This document shows, piece after piece, positions 35,644 through 44,645 of a DNA stretch of 64,000 nucleotides. Source of the DNA: Halorientalis pallida (GTDB lineage: Archaea; Halobacteriota; Halobacteria; Halobacteriales; Haloarculaceae); the NCBI RefSeq assembly GCF_004118325.1, contig NZ_RDFA01000009.1, forward strand, positions 1 through 64,000, in the 5' to 3' direction. Both the position numbers and the translations under genes were made by a program. Positions within the stretch are counted from its first letter, which is position 1. The number at the start of each line of letters is the position of its first letter. The notes under the pieces are model-generated. The model searched no databases, was not told the DNA's origin, and saw only the letters and a list, made by a program, of their open reading frames with translations.

Positions 35644-37473
35644 ATGGACATACCAGACGACCGGCCGCCCGAGCCGGACCGCGACCCAGAGGAATCCGTT
35701 CGTGAAGCCGTCGAGCGTTCTCGGAGTGGCGCGCCGGCGGTCGGCCGCGTCGTCCGTGATCGCTTCTCGACCGACGAGGTGTTCCAGCGCATCATCGCGG
35801 CGGCCGACGAGGAGATCACCTCCGGGAGCCGCGAACTGTTCTTCAGCGGCCTGGCTGCGGGCTTTGCCATCACCATCACGTTCCTCCTCTATGCCTCGTT
35901 GACGGCCTCGACGGGCGGAGACACGGTGTTGAGCGTGATGCTCTATCCGCTCGGGTTCATCTACATCATCATCGGTGGCTACCAGCTGTACACCGAGAAC
36001 ACGTTGCCACCGGTGGCGCTGACCCTGGAACGGCTGGCGTCGATCCCCGCACTCCTTCGCAACTGGATCGTCGTGCTGACGGGCAACTTCGCCGGGGGCG
36101 CGCTGGGCGCGATCGCGCTGGTGTTCGGCGGCGTCCTCTCGCCCGAGGCGGCGACGGCCGCGACCGCTCTGGCCGAAAAAGGGGTCGCGACGGCGTGGTG
36201 GTCGCTGTTCTCCAAGGCCGCGTTCGCCGGTCTCATCGTCGCCGGCGTCGTCTGGGTCGAGTACGCCGCCCGTGACACGGTGTCGCGACTCGTGGTCATC
36301 TATCTGGCCTTCCTGTCGATTCCGCTGGGCGGACTGTATCACTCCGTGGTCTCGTTCACCGAGATGGTGTATCTGGTGTTGCTCGGCGAACTCGGCGTCC
36401 TGACCGGGATGATCGAGTTCGTCCTCCCGGTGCTTCTGGGTAACACTGTCGGCGGTGTCGTGCTGGTGACGCTCGTCAACTACTTCCAGACCACCGAGAC
36501 GCGGCTGGAGTCGGCCCGGTTCGAGGGTGCGACACGGCAGCTCTCGATCCGGGAGTGGCTGTTCGGTGGGTTCGTCGGCCGCTCGTACGTCCCCCTGATC
36601 GACACGGCCGAACAGGCCGCCGAGAACGGCGATCATCACCGGATCATCGTTCCGATCGCCAATCCCCGGACCGAGACCCACCTCGTGGAGCTGGCCTGTA
36701 TGCTCGCACGCGACCACGAGACTGCGACGGTCCACGCCGTCCACGTCGTCCAGAAGCCCGACCGTCCGGCACGGGGGTACGGCGGGTCGAACCGCCGGCG
36801 CATCATCGACGAGTCGGAGAACCTCCTCGAACCCCTCCAGGGGACCGCGGCGAGCTACGACGTGCGATTCGAGACCTCGACGGTCGTCTCACACCGTTCG
36901 TTCGAGGAGATCTTCGACATCGTCCGGCGCAAGAACGCGGACACCGTGGTGATGGGCTGGAGTGACGACCGCCTCTGGACGGCGGCCCGGTCGGACCGGT
37001 CGCTGAACGACCTCACCCGCCGGCTCCCCAGCGACTTCCTGATCCTCAAGGACCGCGGGCTCGACGTCTCGACGGTCCTCCTGCCGACCGACGGCGGGCC
37101 GAACTGCGAACTGTCCGCGTCGGTGGCGCGGACACTCCAGGACGTCTCCGGGGCGTCGGTGGAGTTGCTCCACGTCGTCGACGGCCCCGAAGAGCGCGAG
37201 GCCGGCGAGGCGTTCCTCGCCGACTGGGCCGTCGAGCAGGACATGGCCGAGGCGACGATGACCGTCGACGACTCCGGGGACGTGGAGACGGCCATCGAGA
37301 ACGCGGCCGAGGACGCGTCGCTCGTGATCATGGGTGCGACCGAACGCGGCCTGCTCTCGCGACTCGTCGCGGACTCGCTGCACATGGACGTGGTCGACGA
37401 CGTGGACGTGTCGGTCCTCCTGACCGAGCGGAAGGGTGGCGGGATCGCCGAACGGGTGCTCGGTCGCCGGTGA
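35644..37473 (+). CDS. Formate/nitrite-type transporter fused to two Usp domains
   Basis: The 609-residue fusion has a disordered acidic N-terminus. An FNT channel domain follows (about 45-290: SGLAAGFAITITFLLYA, LYPLGFIYIIIGGYQLYTENT, NWIVVLTGNFAGGALGA, and the pore His in GLYHSVVSFTEM). Two universal-stress-protein domains follow (about 330-470 with RIIVPIANPRTETHLVELACML, and 475-600 with TVLLPTDGGPNCELSASVA and SLVIMGATERGLLSRLVADSL). FNT proteins pass formate, nitrite or hydrosulfide. Usp domains bind ATP or nucleotides and may gate the channel. The natural anion is unknown. Confidence 0.9.
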   Translation: MDIPDDRPPEPDRDPEESVREAVERSRSGAPAVGRVVRDRFSTDEVFQRIIAAADEEITSGSRELFFSGLAAGFAITITFLLYASLTASTGGDTVLSVMLYPLGFIYIIIGGYQLYTENTLPPVALTLERLASIPALLRNWIVVLTGNFAGGALGAIALVFGGVLSPEAATAATALAEKGVATAWWSLFSKAAFAGLIVAGVVWVEYAARDTVSRLVVIYLAFLSIPLGGLYHSVVSFTEMVYLVLLGELGVLTGMIEFVLPVLLGNTVGGVVLVTLVNYFQTTETRLESARFEGATRQLSIREWLFGGFVGRSYVPLIDTAEQAAENGDHHRIIVPIANPRTETHLVELACMLARDHETATVHAVHVVQKPDRPARGYGGSNRRRIIDESENLLEPLQGTAASYDVRFETSTVVSHRSFEEIFDIVRRKNADTVVMGWSDDRLWTAARSDRSLNDLTRRLPSDFLILKDRGLDVSTVLLPTDGGPNCELSASVARTLQDVSGASVELLHVVDGPEEREAGEAFLADWAVEQDMAEATMTVDDSGDVETAIENAAEDASLVIMGATERGLLSRLVADSLHMDVVDDVDVSVLLTERKGGGIAERVLGRR

Positions 37474-37530
37474 TGCCGTCACACGCGTGTCTGACGCATC
37501 GTTTTGTAGGTGGAGCGACCATACGAACGT

Positions 37531-38196
37531 ATGCCGAGCCTCTCGGAGGCCTACACCGACCGACGGGACCGCGGGAAGCGCGATCCACGCCGGATCGCGC
37601 TGGGCGCGGCCGTGTCGCTGTCGGGCGCGGTCGCACTCGTCGCCGCCCTGCTCGTGGTGACGACGCCGCTCGGAGACCTCCTCGGGGCCACCGACGCCAT
37701 CGCCGCCAAACACATGGGCGGCGTTCTCGCGGGGCTGGGCGGCCCGGCCGTCCTGCTCGGGGTCGTCGCCGTCCTGCCCTCGAAGCGTCGCCAGCAGGTC
37801 GGCGTGGTCGCGGGTTCGCTCGTCGCCGTCGCCGGCGTCTATCTGTTCTCGCTCGCCTACCCCCAGCGCTGGTTCCACGCCGCCGATCCACTGGTGTTCG
37901 AGACGGCCGTCGTCTACTTCGTCGGGGCGTTCGTCGCCCTCTGGTACGTCTTCGTCGCCGTCGCGAACTTCCGGCGGCGCAACGACCCCCACGGCACCGT
38001 CACCCTCGAAATCGAGACGGGTGGCGAGACGCGCCGGATGGAAGTTACGCCCGCCGAACTGCAGGCGTACCGGTCGAAACTGGCGGACGGGGGTCCCGAG
38101 AACGTCGTGATCGGGACCTCGTCGGACCACCGGTCCGACGGTGGGGAGACGGACGACGATATCGTGACGGAAATCGAACACCGCCACGACCGGTGA
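37531..38196 (+). CDS. Haloarchaeal membrane protein of unknown function
   Basis: The 221-residue protein has a basic N-terminus (SLSEAYTDRRDRGKRDPRR) and four to five membrane helices between residues 25 and 150. A soluble C-terminal part follows (TVTLEIETGGETRRMEVTPAELQAYRSKLADGG) with an acidic tail. It resembles a widely conserved haloarchaeal permease-like family (DUF7139 type), but I cannot assign a substrate. It lies between the FNT-Usp gene and priL, all on the plus strand with short gaps. Confidence 0.78.
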   Translation: MPSLSEAYTDRRDRGKRDPRRIALGAAVSLSGAVALVAALLVVTTPLGDLLGATDAIAAKHMGGVLAGLGGPAVLLGVVAVLPSKRRQQVGVVAGSLVAVAGVYLFSLAYPQRWFHAADPLVFETAVVYFVGAFVALWYVFVAVANFRRRNDPHGTVTLEIETGGETRRMEVTPAELQAYRSKLADGGPENVVIGTSSDHRSDGGETDDDIVTEIEHRHDR

Positions 38197-38257
38197 CGCG
38201 GCGACTCACTCTCCGGACCGTCGGGTTTATTCGGACCCGGCGGCAACCAAGGCGTCG

Positions 38258-39358
38258 ATGAAGGCGCTCCACGCCCGCTATCCGTTTCTGTCGGCCGCCC
38301 GGGAGGCGGTCGAGACCGCCGGCGTCGATCTGTCCGAACTGGTCGCCAGCGACTCGGCGGCGGTCGAGCGCGGCCTGGAGCGCGTCGAGTGGGCCGTCAC
38401 CGAGGGCACCGTCGGCGAGCCACACCGCCGCACCCGCGTCGAGTTGCTCTCCTATCCCGTCGCCAGGGTGCTGGTGTCGCTGGTCGACGAACACATCCTG
38501 TTGCGCCGCTACGCCCGCGCGGAGGCGGTGACGGCCTACGACCGCTTCTCCGAGGAACTGACCGCGACTGCGGAGTTCCAGAGTACCCGCACCGAACGGC
38601 TCGACCGCCAGGACCTGCTGGCCGAATTCGATCTGTCCGGCCACGTTCACGCGGTCGCGGGCGAGGACGGGGAGTATCGGGTGGACGTGGGAACCTACCT
38701 CGAACACACGGCCGGCCAGTGGGGTGACGAGTGGCGGCTGGTCAACCGCCCCCTGGCCGACGGGCAGGTCCCGGTCGACGAGGACGAACTCCTCTTGCTC
38801 GTCCGCCAGGCCGTCCGCCGCCGCGTCGAGGACGGACTCCCGCTCTCGGTGCCCGACGCCATCGCCACGGAACTGGACGACGAGACCGAGCGCGTCCGCG
38901 ACGTCCTCGCCGATCTGGACCTGACGCGGGACATCGACACGGTGGTTCCGGACCTGTTCCCACCGTGTATGCGCCACCTGCTCGACAAGGTCCAGAAGGG
39001 CGAACACCTCGAACACCACTCCCGCTTCGCCATCGCCGCCTTCCTGACGAGCATCGGGATGAGCACCGACGAGATCGTCGAGCTGTTTCAGGTCAACCCC
39101 GGCTTCGGCGAGGAGGCGACGCGCTACCAGGTCGATCACATCCGCGGGGAGACGAGCCCCACCGAGTACTCCGCGCCGGCGTGTGCGACGATGCAGTCCT
39201 ACGGCGACTGCGTGAACAAAGACGACATCTGCGAGGACGTGATCAACGAGTCACACCCGCTGAACTACTACGAACACCGGCTGGAGGAGGCCGACGAGGA
39301 GGAACTGGTCGACTGGCGTGACGGCGAGGAAGACGAGGAAGACGACGACGCGGGGTAA
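38258..39358 (+). CDS. priL: DNA primase large subunit PriL
   Basis: The 366-residue protein is the regulatory subunit of archaeal primase, which with PriS makes primers. It begins MKALHARYPFLSAAREAV and includes VDVGTYLEHTAGQWGDEWRLVNRPLADG. The four [4Fe-4S] cysteines lie in PPCMRHLLDKVQKGEHL, SAPACATMQSYGDCVNKDDIC. The C-terminal tail is strongly acidic. PriS is not in the window. Confidence 0.95.
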   Translation: MKALHARYPFLSAAREAVETAGVDLSELVASDSAAVERGLERVEWAVTEGTVGEPHRRTRVELLSYPVARVLVSLVDEHILLRRYARAEAVTAYDRFSEELTATAEFQSTRTERLDRQDLLAEFDLSGHVHAVAGEDGEYRVDVGTYLEHTAGQWGDEWRLVNRPLADGQVPVDEDELLLLVRQAVRRRVEDGLPLSVPDAIATELDDETERVRDVLADLDLTRDIDTVVPDLFPPCMRHLLDKVQKGEHLEHHSRFAIAAFLTSIGMSTDEIVELFQVNPGFGEEATRYQVDHIRGETSPTEYSAPACATMQSYGDCVNKDDICEDVINESHPLNYYEHRLEEADEEELVDWRDGEEDEEDDDAG

Positions 39359-39384
39359 CGGCCGTGCGTCACCGACTCGGGCGA

Positions 39385-39591
39385 TCACTCCCGGAAGGAG
39401 AGCCAGTAGCCGACGAGGGTCATGACGACGACGAACAGCACGACCGCGCCGAGGACGGCGAGACCGCCGGTTCCGGAGAGGTTGCCGTTGGTCCCGAACG
39501 TCGTGCCGACGCCCATGACGGCCGCGATGAAGACGAGTACTGCCGCGAACGAGACGCCCGCTTCGACGACCGTCTCCCGCTCGATATCCAT
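39385..39591 (-). CDS. Small two-helix membrane protein
   Basis: The 68-residue protein starts at the ATG at 39591 (MDIERETVVEAGVSFAAVLV). It has two hydrophobic helices (about 12-31 and 45-66) joined by a short Gly/Thr/Asn-rich loop. It ends convergently 26 bp after priL. It is a typical conserved haloarchaeal microprotein of unknown function (possibly DUF7472). An upstream in-frame start at 39618 would add nine unlikely residues. Confidence 0.75.
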   Translation of the reverse strand: MDIERETVVEAGVSFAAVLVFIAAVMGVGTTFGTNGNLSGTGGLAVLGAVVLFVVVMTLVGYWLSFRE

Positions 39592-39792
39592 GTGCGCGGC
39601 TTTCACCGGCCCGTGCAAAAGGGCTTCGATGCCGCCGGACGCGGGCGATTTCCCCCGCTTCGAGAAGGGCAGAATGCGACGATACAGGCCGTCTCAGACC
39701 CGTTTTCCGGCCGGATCGGGCGTATCACTTAGGTAGTTCGGGCACCTACTTTCGGACGGACGCGCCGGAAACTAGCAGCGTCCTGATCGCCG

Positions 39793-40404
39793 ATGTCACG
39801 AGCCTCCAAGACCGCGCTCGCGCCCGACCTTCGGGACTGCGACGAGCGCACCGTTCGCGCATGGACCGAACCGATGGCCGTCACGCCGCTCGGCGGCGGC
39901 TGTTATCGCGTCGACACCGACGCCGATACCTACACCGTCGACGTACCCGGCCACCGCTGTACCTGTCCGGATTACCACTTCCGACACGCACACTGCAAGC
40001 ACCGCCGCCGGGTCGCCATCGAGATCACACAGGGGCGGGTCCCCGCACCCGGCCAGCGCCGCGCCGACTGTGCCCACTGTGGCCACGAGTCGTTCGTCCC
40101 CGAGACCGCCGACGTCCCGCTGTGTGCGGACTGCCGGCTCGACGACGGCGACGTGGCCGTCGACCGAGAGACGGCGGATACCCTCGTGGTCCGGCGGGTC
40201 CTGCCCGACCGCGCCGACGAGTACGTCATCGAGGCCACCGGCAGGTCCGTGGCCGCACACGACACGAACGAGGACTACCCGGCCGACGATCTGGTGGTCG
40301 AGGCCGTCTATCTCGGCGATCAGTTGCGCAACGACGATCCCCGCGTGTACGCGTTTCCCTACTCGCGACTCCGGCAGGTCGAGGACGCTGCAGTGGTCGA
40401 CTAG
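39793..40404 (+). CDS. SWIM zinc-finger protein
   Basis: The 203-residue protein has an N-terminal SWIM domain, with [21 protein letters not shown] and the CxC...CxH ligands completed by [11 protein letters not shown] second zinc-ribbon follows ([10 protein letters not shown] ... CADC). The C-terminal half is a beta-rich domain with unknown fold. SWIM domains bind DNA or proteins, and archaeal members are mostly uncharacterised. The stop overlaps the stop of the convergent hjc. Confidence 0.85.
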   Translation: MSRASKTALAPDLRDCDERTVRAWTEPMAVTPLGGGCYRVDTDADTYTVDVPGHRCTCPDYHFRHAHCKHRRRVAIEITQGRVPAPGQRRADCAHCGHESFVPETADVPLCADCRLDDGDVAVDRETADTLVVRRVLPDRADEYVIEATGRSVAAHDTNEDYPADDLVVEAVYLGDQLRNDDPRVYAFPYSRLRQVEDAAVVD

Positions 40405-40931
40405 AGCATCTCGACGGCGTCGTCGACCGAGATGTCGCCCCGATCCAGTGCCGACAGAACCTCACGGGTGGCCTCGTCGCCGTCTCCTTCGTCGTCCTCG
40501 GCGGCTGCGGCCGCCTCGGCGAGCGTGACCTTCTGGGTGTCGCCGACGAACTCCGCGAAGTCGGTGCCGTCGGCGAGTGCGGTCTCTTTCTTGACGCGGT
40601 AGTTGCCGCCGTCGGTCGTGTAGAGGTCGCCGGGGTGGAAAAAGTACCAGTCTTCCCGGTCGAAGCGGACGCCGACGCGCGGTTTCGCGCCGAAGTTCTG
40701 GGCGAAGTACAGCAGGGCTTCGATCTCGTGGCCGTCGAGATAGATGGGATCGCCCGCGGAGGATTTGGCCTCGATGGCGTAGAAGGCCTCGCCGTCGCCG
40801 GCGAGCACGTCCGGAAGTTCGCGCTCGGTGGCGCTCCCGCTGGCGGGCGCGCGCATCACCGCGAAGCCGGACTCGTCGAGAGCGTTGACGAGTTCGCGCT
40901 CGCGCCTGTCACCCTTCCGATTCGAGGACAT
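40401..40931 (-). CDS. hjc: Holliday junction resolvase Hjc
   Basis: The 176-residue protein has the Hjc/PD-(D/E)XK nuclease core: [20 protein letters not shown] with the N-terminal Glu, a loop [20 protein letters not shown] with the catalytic Asp, and [16 protein letters not shown] with the E-x-K pair. It cuts four-way DNA junctions. An extra ~50-residue acidic helical C-terminus ([28 protein letters not shown]) ends in a small helical hairpin and goes beyond the minimal enzyme. The start is the ATG at 40931. Confidence 0.93.
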   Translation of the reverse strand: MSSNRKGDRRERELVNALDESGFAVMRAPASGSATERELPDVLAGDGEAFYAIEAKSSAGDPIYLDGHEIEALLYFAQNFGAKPRVGVRFDREDWYFFHPGDLYTTDGGNYRVKKETALADGTDFAEFVGDTQKVTLAEAAAAAEDDEGDGDEATREVLSALDRGDISVDDAVEML

Positions 40932-41044
40932 ACCCCCGGCTTGGCCGGGTGGGGGCAAAAGGGACACGGGAGCGGGGTGGAAGTGAACGGAAGCCACTTC
41001 AGGCGGCCGTTCGGAAAGGCGGCCGTGACAGGAGCGGATCGTCG

Positions 41045-41941
41045 GTGACGGGAACGCCGCTGGTCGTATACGCGCTGGCACTGTTGCCGGCCGTCCTCTG
41101 GGGTCTCGGGCCGATCTTCGACAAGCGCGGGATGGACGCCGGCGGGACGGCGACCCAGGCCGCCATCGTCGTCGTGGTCGTGGACTCGGTGCTGTACTGG
41201 CTGGCGCTTTCGATCACCGCCTGGCCCGATCCCTTCGCCGGGCTGACCGTCGACCTGGTCGCCGTCTTCGCGGTCGCCGGCCTCTTCGGCACCGCGATGG
41301 GGCGAATCCTCGTGTTCGCCGGGGTCCACCGGGTCGGGGCGAGCATCAACAGCGCCGGCATCAGCACGCGCCCGCTCTTCGCGAGCCTGCTCGCGCTCGG
41401 CTTCCTCGGTGAGCCGCTGGGCCCGCTCACGGGCGTCGGCATCGTCGTCCTCGTCGCGGGACTCGTGGTCCTGACATACTCCAAGGGTGGGGACGTGATG
41501 GGGTGGAAGCCCCGGGACCTGCTGTTCCCGGTCGGCGCGGCAGCCGTGTTCGCGGCTGGCAACGTCCTCCGACGCTTCGGGTTCGGGGACACCGCCGCGA
41601 CCCCTTTGCAGGCCGTCGCGATCAACGAGACCGCAGCGCTCGTAGCGCTGGCCGCCTACGCGCTCGTCACGTGGGGCACCGACCCCCTCGATACGCCCCG
41701 TGCGTCCTACACGTACTTCACCGGGAGCGGGCTCATCACGGCCGTTGCCCTGCTCTCGTTTTTCACGGCGCTCTCGATGGAGGCCGGTCGGATCGCCATC
41801 GTCGACTCGCTCGCGGCGACGGCACCCCTGTTCACGACCGTCTTCGCCGCCGTCCTCCTCCGGGACGTGGAACGGGTGACCCGCGGGGTCGTCCTCGGCG
41901 CGGCCATGGTCGTCGTCGGGGCCATCTGCATCACGCTGTAG
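41045..41941 (+). CDS. EamA/DMT-family transporter
   Basis: The 298-residue protein has ten membrane helices in two five-helix EamA repeats: [39 protein letters not shown], and in repeat 2 [20 protein letters not shown] and [20 protein letters not shown]. Such proteins export amino acids, sugars or metabolites. The substrate is unknown. The best start is a GTG at 41045, as no ATG fits the beginning of helix 1. Confidence 0.85.
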   Translation: MTGTPLVVYALALLPAVLWGLGPIFDKRGMDAGGTATQAAIVVVVVDSVLYWLALSITAWPDPFAGLTVDLVAVFAVAGLFGTAMGRILVFAGVHRVGASINSAGISTRPLFASLLALGFLGEPLGPLTGVGIVVLVAGLVVLTYSKGGDVMGWKPRDLLFPVGAAAVFAAGNVLRRFGFGDTAATPLQAVAINETAALVALAAYALVTWGTDPLDTPRASYTYFTGSGLITAVALLSFFTALSMEAGRIAIVDSLAATAPLFTTVFAAVLLRDVERVTRGVVLGAAMVVVGAICITL

Positions 41942-41967
41942 GCCCGTCTCGCAAGCGAGCGACAACG

Positions 41968-42393
41968 AACCTGCACGTTGTCCGGCGGCTCTTGCCGCTC
42001 CGACCCGAACCCCCCGACGAGGCCGACGAGCGCCACATGATCGACGACGTCGCGGCAACGGGCGACACGACCGAGCACGGCGACTACCCGATCGGGTTCG
42101 CACAGCAAGAAGCCGATGGGTCTCTACCGGTTCGTCGACGGCGACCTGGCGTGGCACGATCCCGCCGAGGGCGACAACTGCCACCTCGAAGTCCTCGTCG
42201 CCGAGGGCGAAACCGGCCGCTTCCCCCCGAGGTCGACGTGCGCGCGACGCTGACCGACGAGGCGGGCGACAGCGTCGGGCCCCTGGAGATCCAGTTCGTC
42301 TGTCACCCGGGCCTGCTCCACTACGGACGCAACCTCCAACTGCCCGGCGACGGCACCTACACCGTCAGATCGAGACCGACCGTTCCTGAGCGA
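41968..42393 (+). pseudogene. Decayed P19/Tp34-type iron-transport protein gene
   Basis: This region encodes pieces of a periplasmic iron-binding transport protein in two frames. Frame 1 gives EADERHMIDDVAATGD. The ATG at 42116 (frame 2) gives MGLYRFVDGDLAWHDPAEGD and CHLEVLVAEGETGRF. Frame 1 resumes after a run of six C at about 42223-42228 with PEVDVRATLTDEAGDSVGPL and LLHYGRNLQLPGDGTYTVR. The order matches P19/Tp34 (also called DUF7350-like) proteins. No signal peptide or intact frame is left, and at least two shifts are needed. The frame shift in the C run could be a sequencing error, but the N-terminus is missing in any case. Confidence 0.6.
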
Positions 42394-42449
42394 CCGTCGA
42401 TCCGTACTTACCGGAATTTTTACTGAAATCGGCTTCACCAATCGCTTAT

Positions 42450-42467
42450 CACACTACGTGGCGTGTG
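42450..42467. promoter_or_regulatory. Inverted repeat upstream of the FMN reductase gene
   Basis: CACAC-TACGTGGC-GTGTG is an inverted repeat of 5-bp arms with an 8-bp spacer. It lies 19-36 nt before the ATG at 42486, in the promoter zone. A direct repeat CGATAC-ACT-CGATAC follows closely (42471-42485). Both could bind a redox-responsive regulator. Confidence 0.3.
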
Positions 42468-42485
42468 TTTCGATACACTCGATAC

Positions 42486-43067
42486 ATGACCGAGAACACA
42501 CACGTCGTCGCGATCTGTGGAAGTCAGGCCGACGACAGCGTGACGCGAATCGCCGCCGGACGGACCCTCGACGCCGCAAGCAGTGCGGGCGCGACCACGG
42601 ACCTGCTCGACCTCCGGCAGTGGGAGCTGCCGACGTTCGACCCCGACCGGCCCGACGCCGGCGAGGCCGCGGAGTTGCGCCGCCGGGTCCGCGAGGCCGA
42701 TGCCGCCCTGCTGGCGACGCCGATGTACCACGGCTCCTACGCCTCGCCGCTGAAGACGGCGCTGGATTACTGCGGGTTCGACGAGTTCGCGGACACGACG
42801 GTCGGTCTGCTGGCCGTCGCGGGTGGTGGGTTCCCCCTGCCCGCGCTCGAACACCTCCGGACGGTCTGCCGGGCACTGGAGGCGTGGACGCTCCCCGCGC
42901 AGGTCGCGGTCCCGGACTCACACTCGGCGGTGACCGACGACGGGGCGTTCGCCGACGAGGCCGTCGCCGAACGCGTCGCGGGACTGGGACGTGAACTCGT
43001 CGCGTACGCCAACGTCGCCGCCTACCCGGACTGTCCGTCGACGCCCGCGCCGGCCGCGGGGGACTAG
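42486..43067 (+). CDS. NADPH-dependent FMN reductase family protein
   Basis: The 193-residue flavodoxin-like protein has the FMN-phosphate loop VVAICGSQADDSVTRIAAGR and the family motif LLATPMYHGSYASPLKTALDYC, which contacts the flavin ring. It resembles ArsH/azoreductase-like and chromate/quinone reductases. The likely role is NAD(P)H-dependent reduction of quinones, azo dyes or Fe(III) via FMN. It overlaps by 4 bp the stop of the convergent HTH/zinc-finger gene. Confidence 0.87.
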   Translation: MTENTHVVAICGSQADDSVTRIAAGRTLDAASSAGATTDLLDLRQWELPTFDPDRPDAGEAAELRRRVREADAALLATPMYHGSYASPLKTALDYCGFDEFADTTVGLLAVAGGGFPLPALEHLRTVCRALEAWTLPAQVAVPDSHSAVTDDGAFADEAVAERVAGLGRELVAYANVAAYPDCPSTPAPAAGD

Positions 43068-43960
43068 ACGTCGAGGGAACTGATCGTGGCGTCCGCGTCG
43101 ACGCCGACGCGCAAGGGGTCGTCGTCCGGGCCGGCGGTGACCGTGACTTCGAGTGGGTTCGACCCGGCGAGCACGACGCGGTCGGTGTCGACGACGAACG
43201 GCAGGGTCCAGAGCCGTTCGTCACGCACGTCCACACCACGGTCGTACAGCGCGCCGACGACGGCGGGGTGAGAGAGCACGACGACGCCGCTGGGGACGTA
43301 GCTGTAGAAACTGCAGTGCCGACAGTCGGTGGCCACGATGGCGGGCTGGTCGCTCGCGAAGTGTTTGTCGTACCGATCCAGTGCCTGGAGCGTCGTGGCG
43401 TCGGCCACCAACTCCGCGTCGGTGGGGCCGGCACAGACCGGGCAGACGCCGTCGGTCGACGAGCGCCAGTACCGACGCGTCCGGCGGTCGAACGCCCGGA
43501 CGACGCCGGCGTCGTCGCGGCCCTCGAACCCGCCCGGGTCGAACGGGTACCCGAGGATCGTCTCGCCGCAGTCCAGACACTCGATTCGAGCGATGAACTC
43601 GTCGTAGGTGAACGCGAGCGACCCCGCACAGTCGGAACAGGTGCCTGGTACGTCGATCTCGGTCCCGGCGAGGTCCCGGTGGAACACGCCGCTCTGGATC
43701 GCGTCGACCACCCGGTGGCCCGGGTAGAGCAGTTCGTAGCGGTCCTCGACGTGGGCGACGAATCGGCCGGTCAACTGCGAGAGGTGGTAGTTGAACTGCC
43801 CGGCGTCGCGCACGCCTACCGCGGTCCGCAGGTCCGAGAACGAGAGCGAGTGTCCCTCCGCCGCCCAGAGCGCTCGGAGAATCTCCAGGCGGAGTTCGTG
43901 GGCTACCACCGAGAGGGCGTCGGCGGCGGCCCCGTCCTCCCCGTCGTCACGTGCGGGCAT
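43064..43960 (-). CDS. Winged-helix regulator with cysteine-rich zinc-ribbon domains
   Basis: The 298-residue protein begins with an ArsR-like winged helix (ALSVVAHELRLEILRALWAAEG, DLRTAVGVRDAGQFNYHLSQLTG). A long C-terminal part carries three Cys pairs: CSDCAGSL with CLDCGET, CPVCAGPT, and CRHCSFY. It is a haloarchaeal regulator type (DUF7347/DUF7351-like). The zinc ribbons may sense metals or thiols, or bind protein partners. It is convergent with the FMN reductase gene; whether it regulates it is unknown. Confidence 0.85.
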   Translation of the reverse strand: MPARDDGEDGAAADALSVVAHELRLEILRALWAAEGHSLSFSDLRTAVGVRDAGQFNYHLSQLTGRFVAHVEDRYELLYPGHRVVDAIQSGVFHRDLAGTEIDVPGTCSDCAGSLAFTYDEFIARIECLDCGETILGYPFDPGGFEGRDDAGVVRAFDRRTRRYWRSSTDGVCPVCAGPTDAELVADATTLQALDRYDKHFASDQPAIVATDCRHCSFYSYVPSGVVVLSHPAVVGALYDRGVDVRDERLWTLPFVVDTDRVVLAGSNPLEVTVTAGPDDDPLRVGVDADATISSLDV

Positions 43961-43987
43961 CGATTCGGGGTTTCCGTGTCGCGGGCC

Positions 43988-44155
43988 TTAGTCCCACTCC
44001 TCGATCACGACGGCCTCGGAGCTACAGAGGATGCAGGAGCCGCCGTGGCGGATCGCCACGACCTGCCCGCCACAGTCGAGACAGTGGAGCAAACGGCGGT
44101 GATCTTTCGACATCTCGGCGCGAATCTCGTCGGTCTGCGGTGGAATCAGCGGCAT
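43988..44155 (-). CDS. Small zinc-ribbon protein
   Basis: The 55-residue protein starts at the ATG at 44155 (MPLIPPQTDEIRAEMSKDHR). Its single zinc ribbon is LHCLDCGGQVVAIRHGGSCILC, of the CxxC...CxxC type. The Asp/Glu-rich tail is short. It is the third of four zinc-ribbon microproteins in the window. It lies just upstream of the winged-helix regulator gene on the same strand, separated by 27 bp, so the two may be co-transcribed. Confidence 0.75.
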   Translation of the reverse strand: MPLIPPQTDEIRAEMSKDHRRLLHCLDCGGQVVAIRHGGSCILCSSEAVVIEEWD

Positions 44156-44282
44156 AGTCGGTGCCGTCACCTGTGGTAGGGACTACACGGATATGAATTG
44201 TCTGCCGACGCGGCGTCCCAAACGACTCACGCGCCGACACTGCGGGGACCGTTATGTGGCCGGCCGGTCTCTTCGGCCGTAG

Positions 44283-44645
44283 ATGGGGTCGGACTCGGGG
44301 TCGCCGGCGGAGAGCAGTCCAGACGCGCTCGAACGCTTCGAGCGGGAGCTCCCGGAGTCCCACGCCGTGCTGTGGACGGTCATCATCGTCGCGGCGGCGT
44401 TCGACGTGGTGACGACGCTGGCGGGCCTCTCGGTCGGGTTCGAGGAGGGCAACCAGGTCGCCCGTGCCTTCCTGGCGACCTACGGCGAGGCCGGCATCGG
44501 CCTGCTGAAGTTCGCCGCGCTGGTCGTCCTCGTGGTCACCTGGCACTACCTCCCGGACCGACCGGCGGAACTGGTCCTCACCGGCTTCGCCGTCATCTCC
44601 GTGCTCACCGTCGCGCTCAACGCCCTGACCCTACTCTCACTCTGA
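44283..44645 (+). CDS. Three-helix membrane protein (DUF5658-like)
   Basis: The 120-residue protein has an acidic Ser/Glu N-terminus (about 25 residues) and three membrane helices. The motif VVTTLAGLSVGFEEGNQVARAF spans the first helix and loop, which is the DUF5658 pattern (D-x-x-TT...GxxExNP-like). The function is unknown. Its end overlaps the methyltransferase stop by 9 bp (convergent). Confidence 0.8.
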   Translation: MGSDSGSPAESSPDALERFERELPESHAVLWTVIIVAAAFDVVTTLAGLSVGFEEGNQVARAFLATYGEAGIGLLKFAALVVLVVTWHYLPDRPAELVLTGFAVISVLTVALNALTLLSL

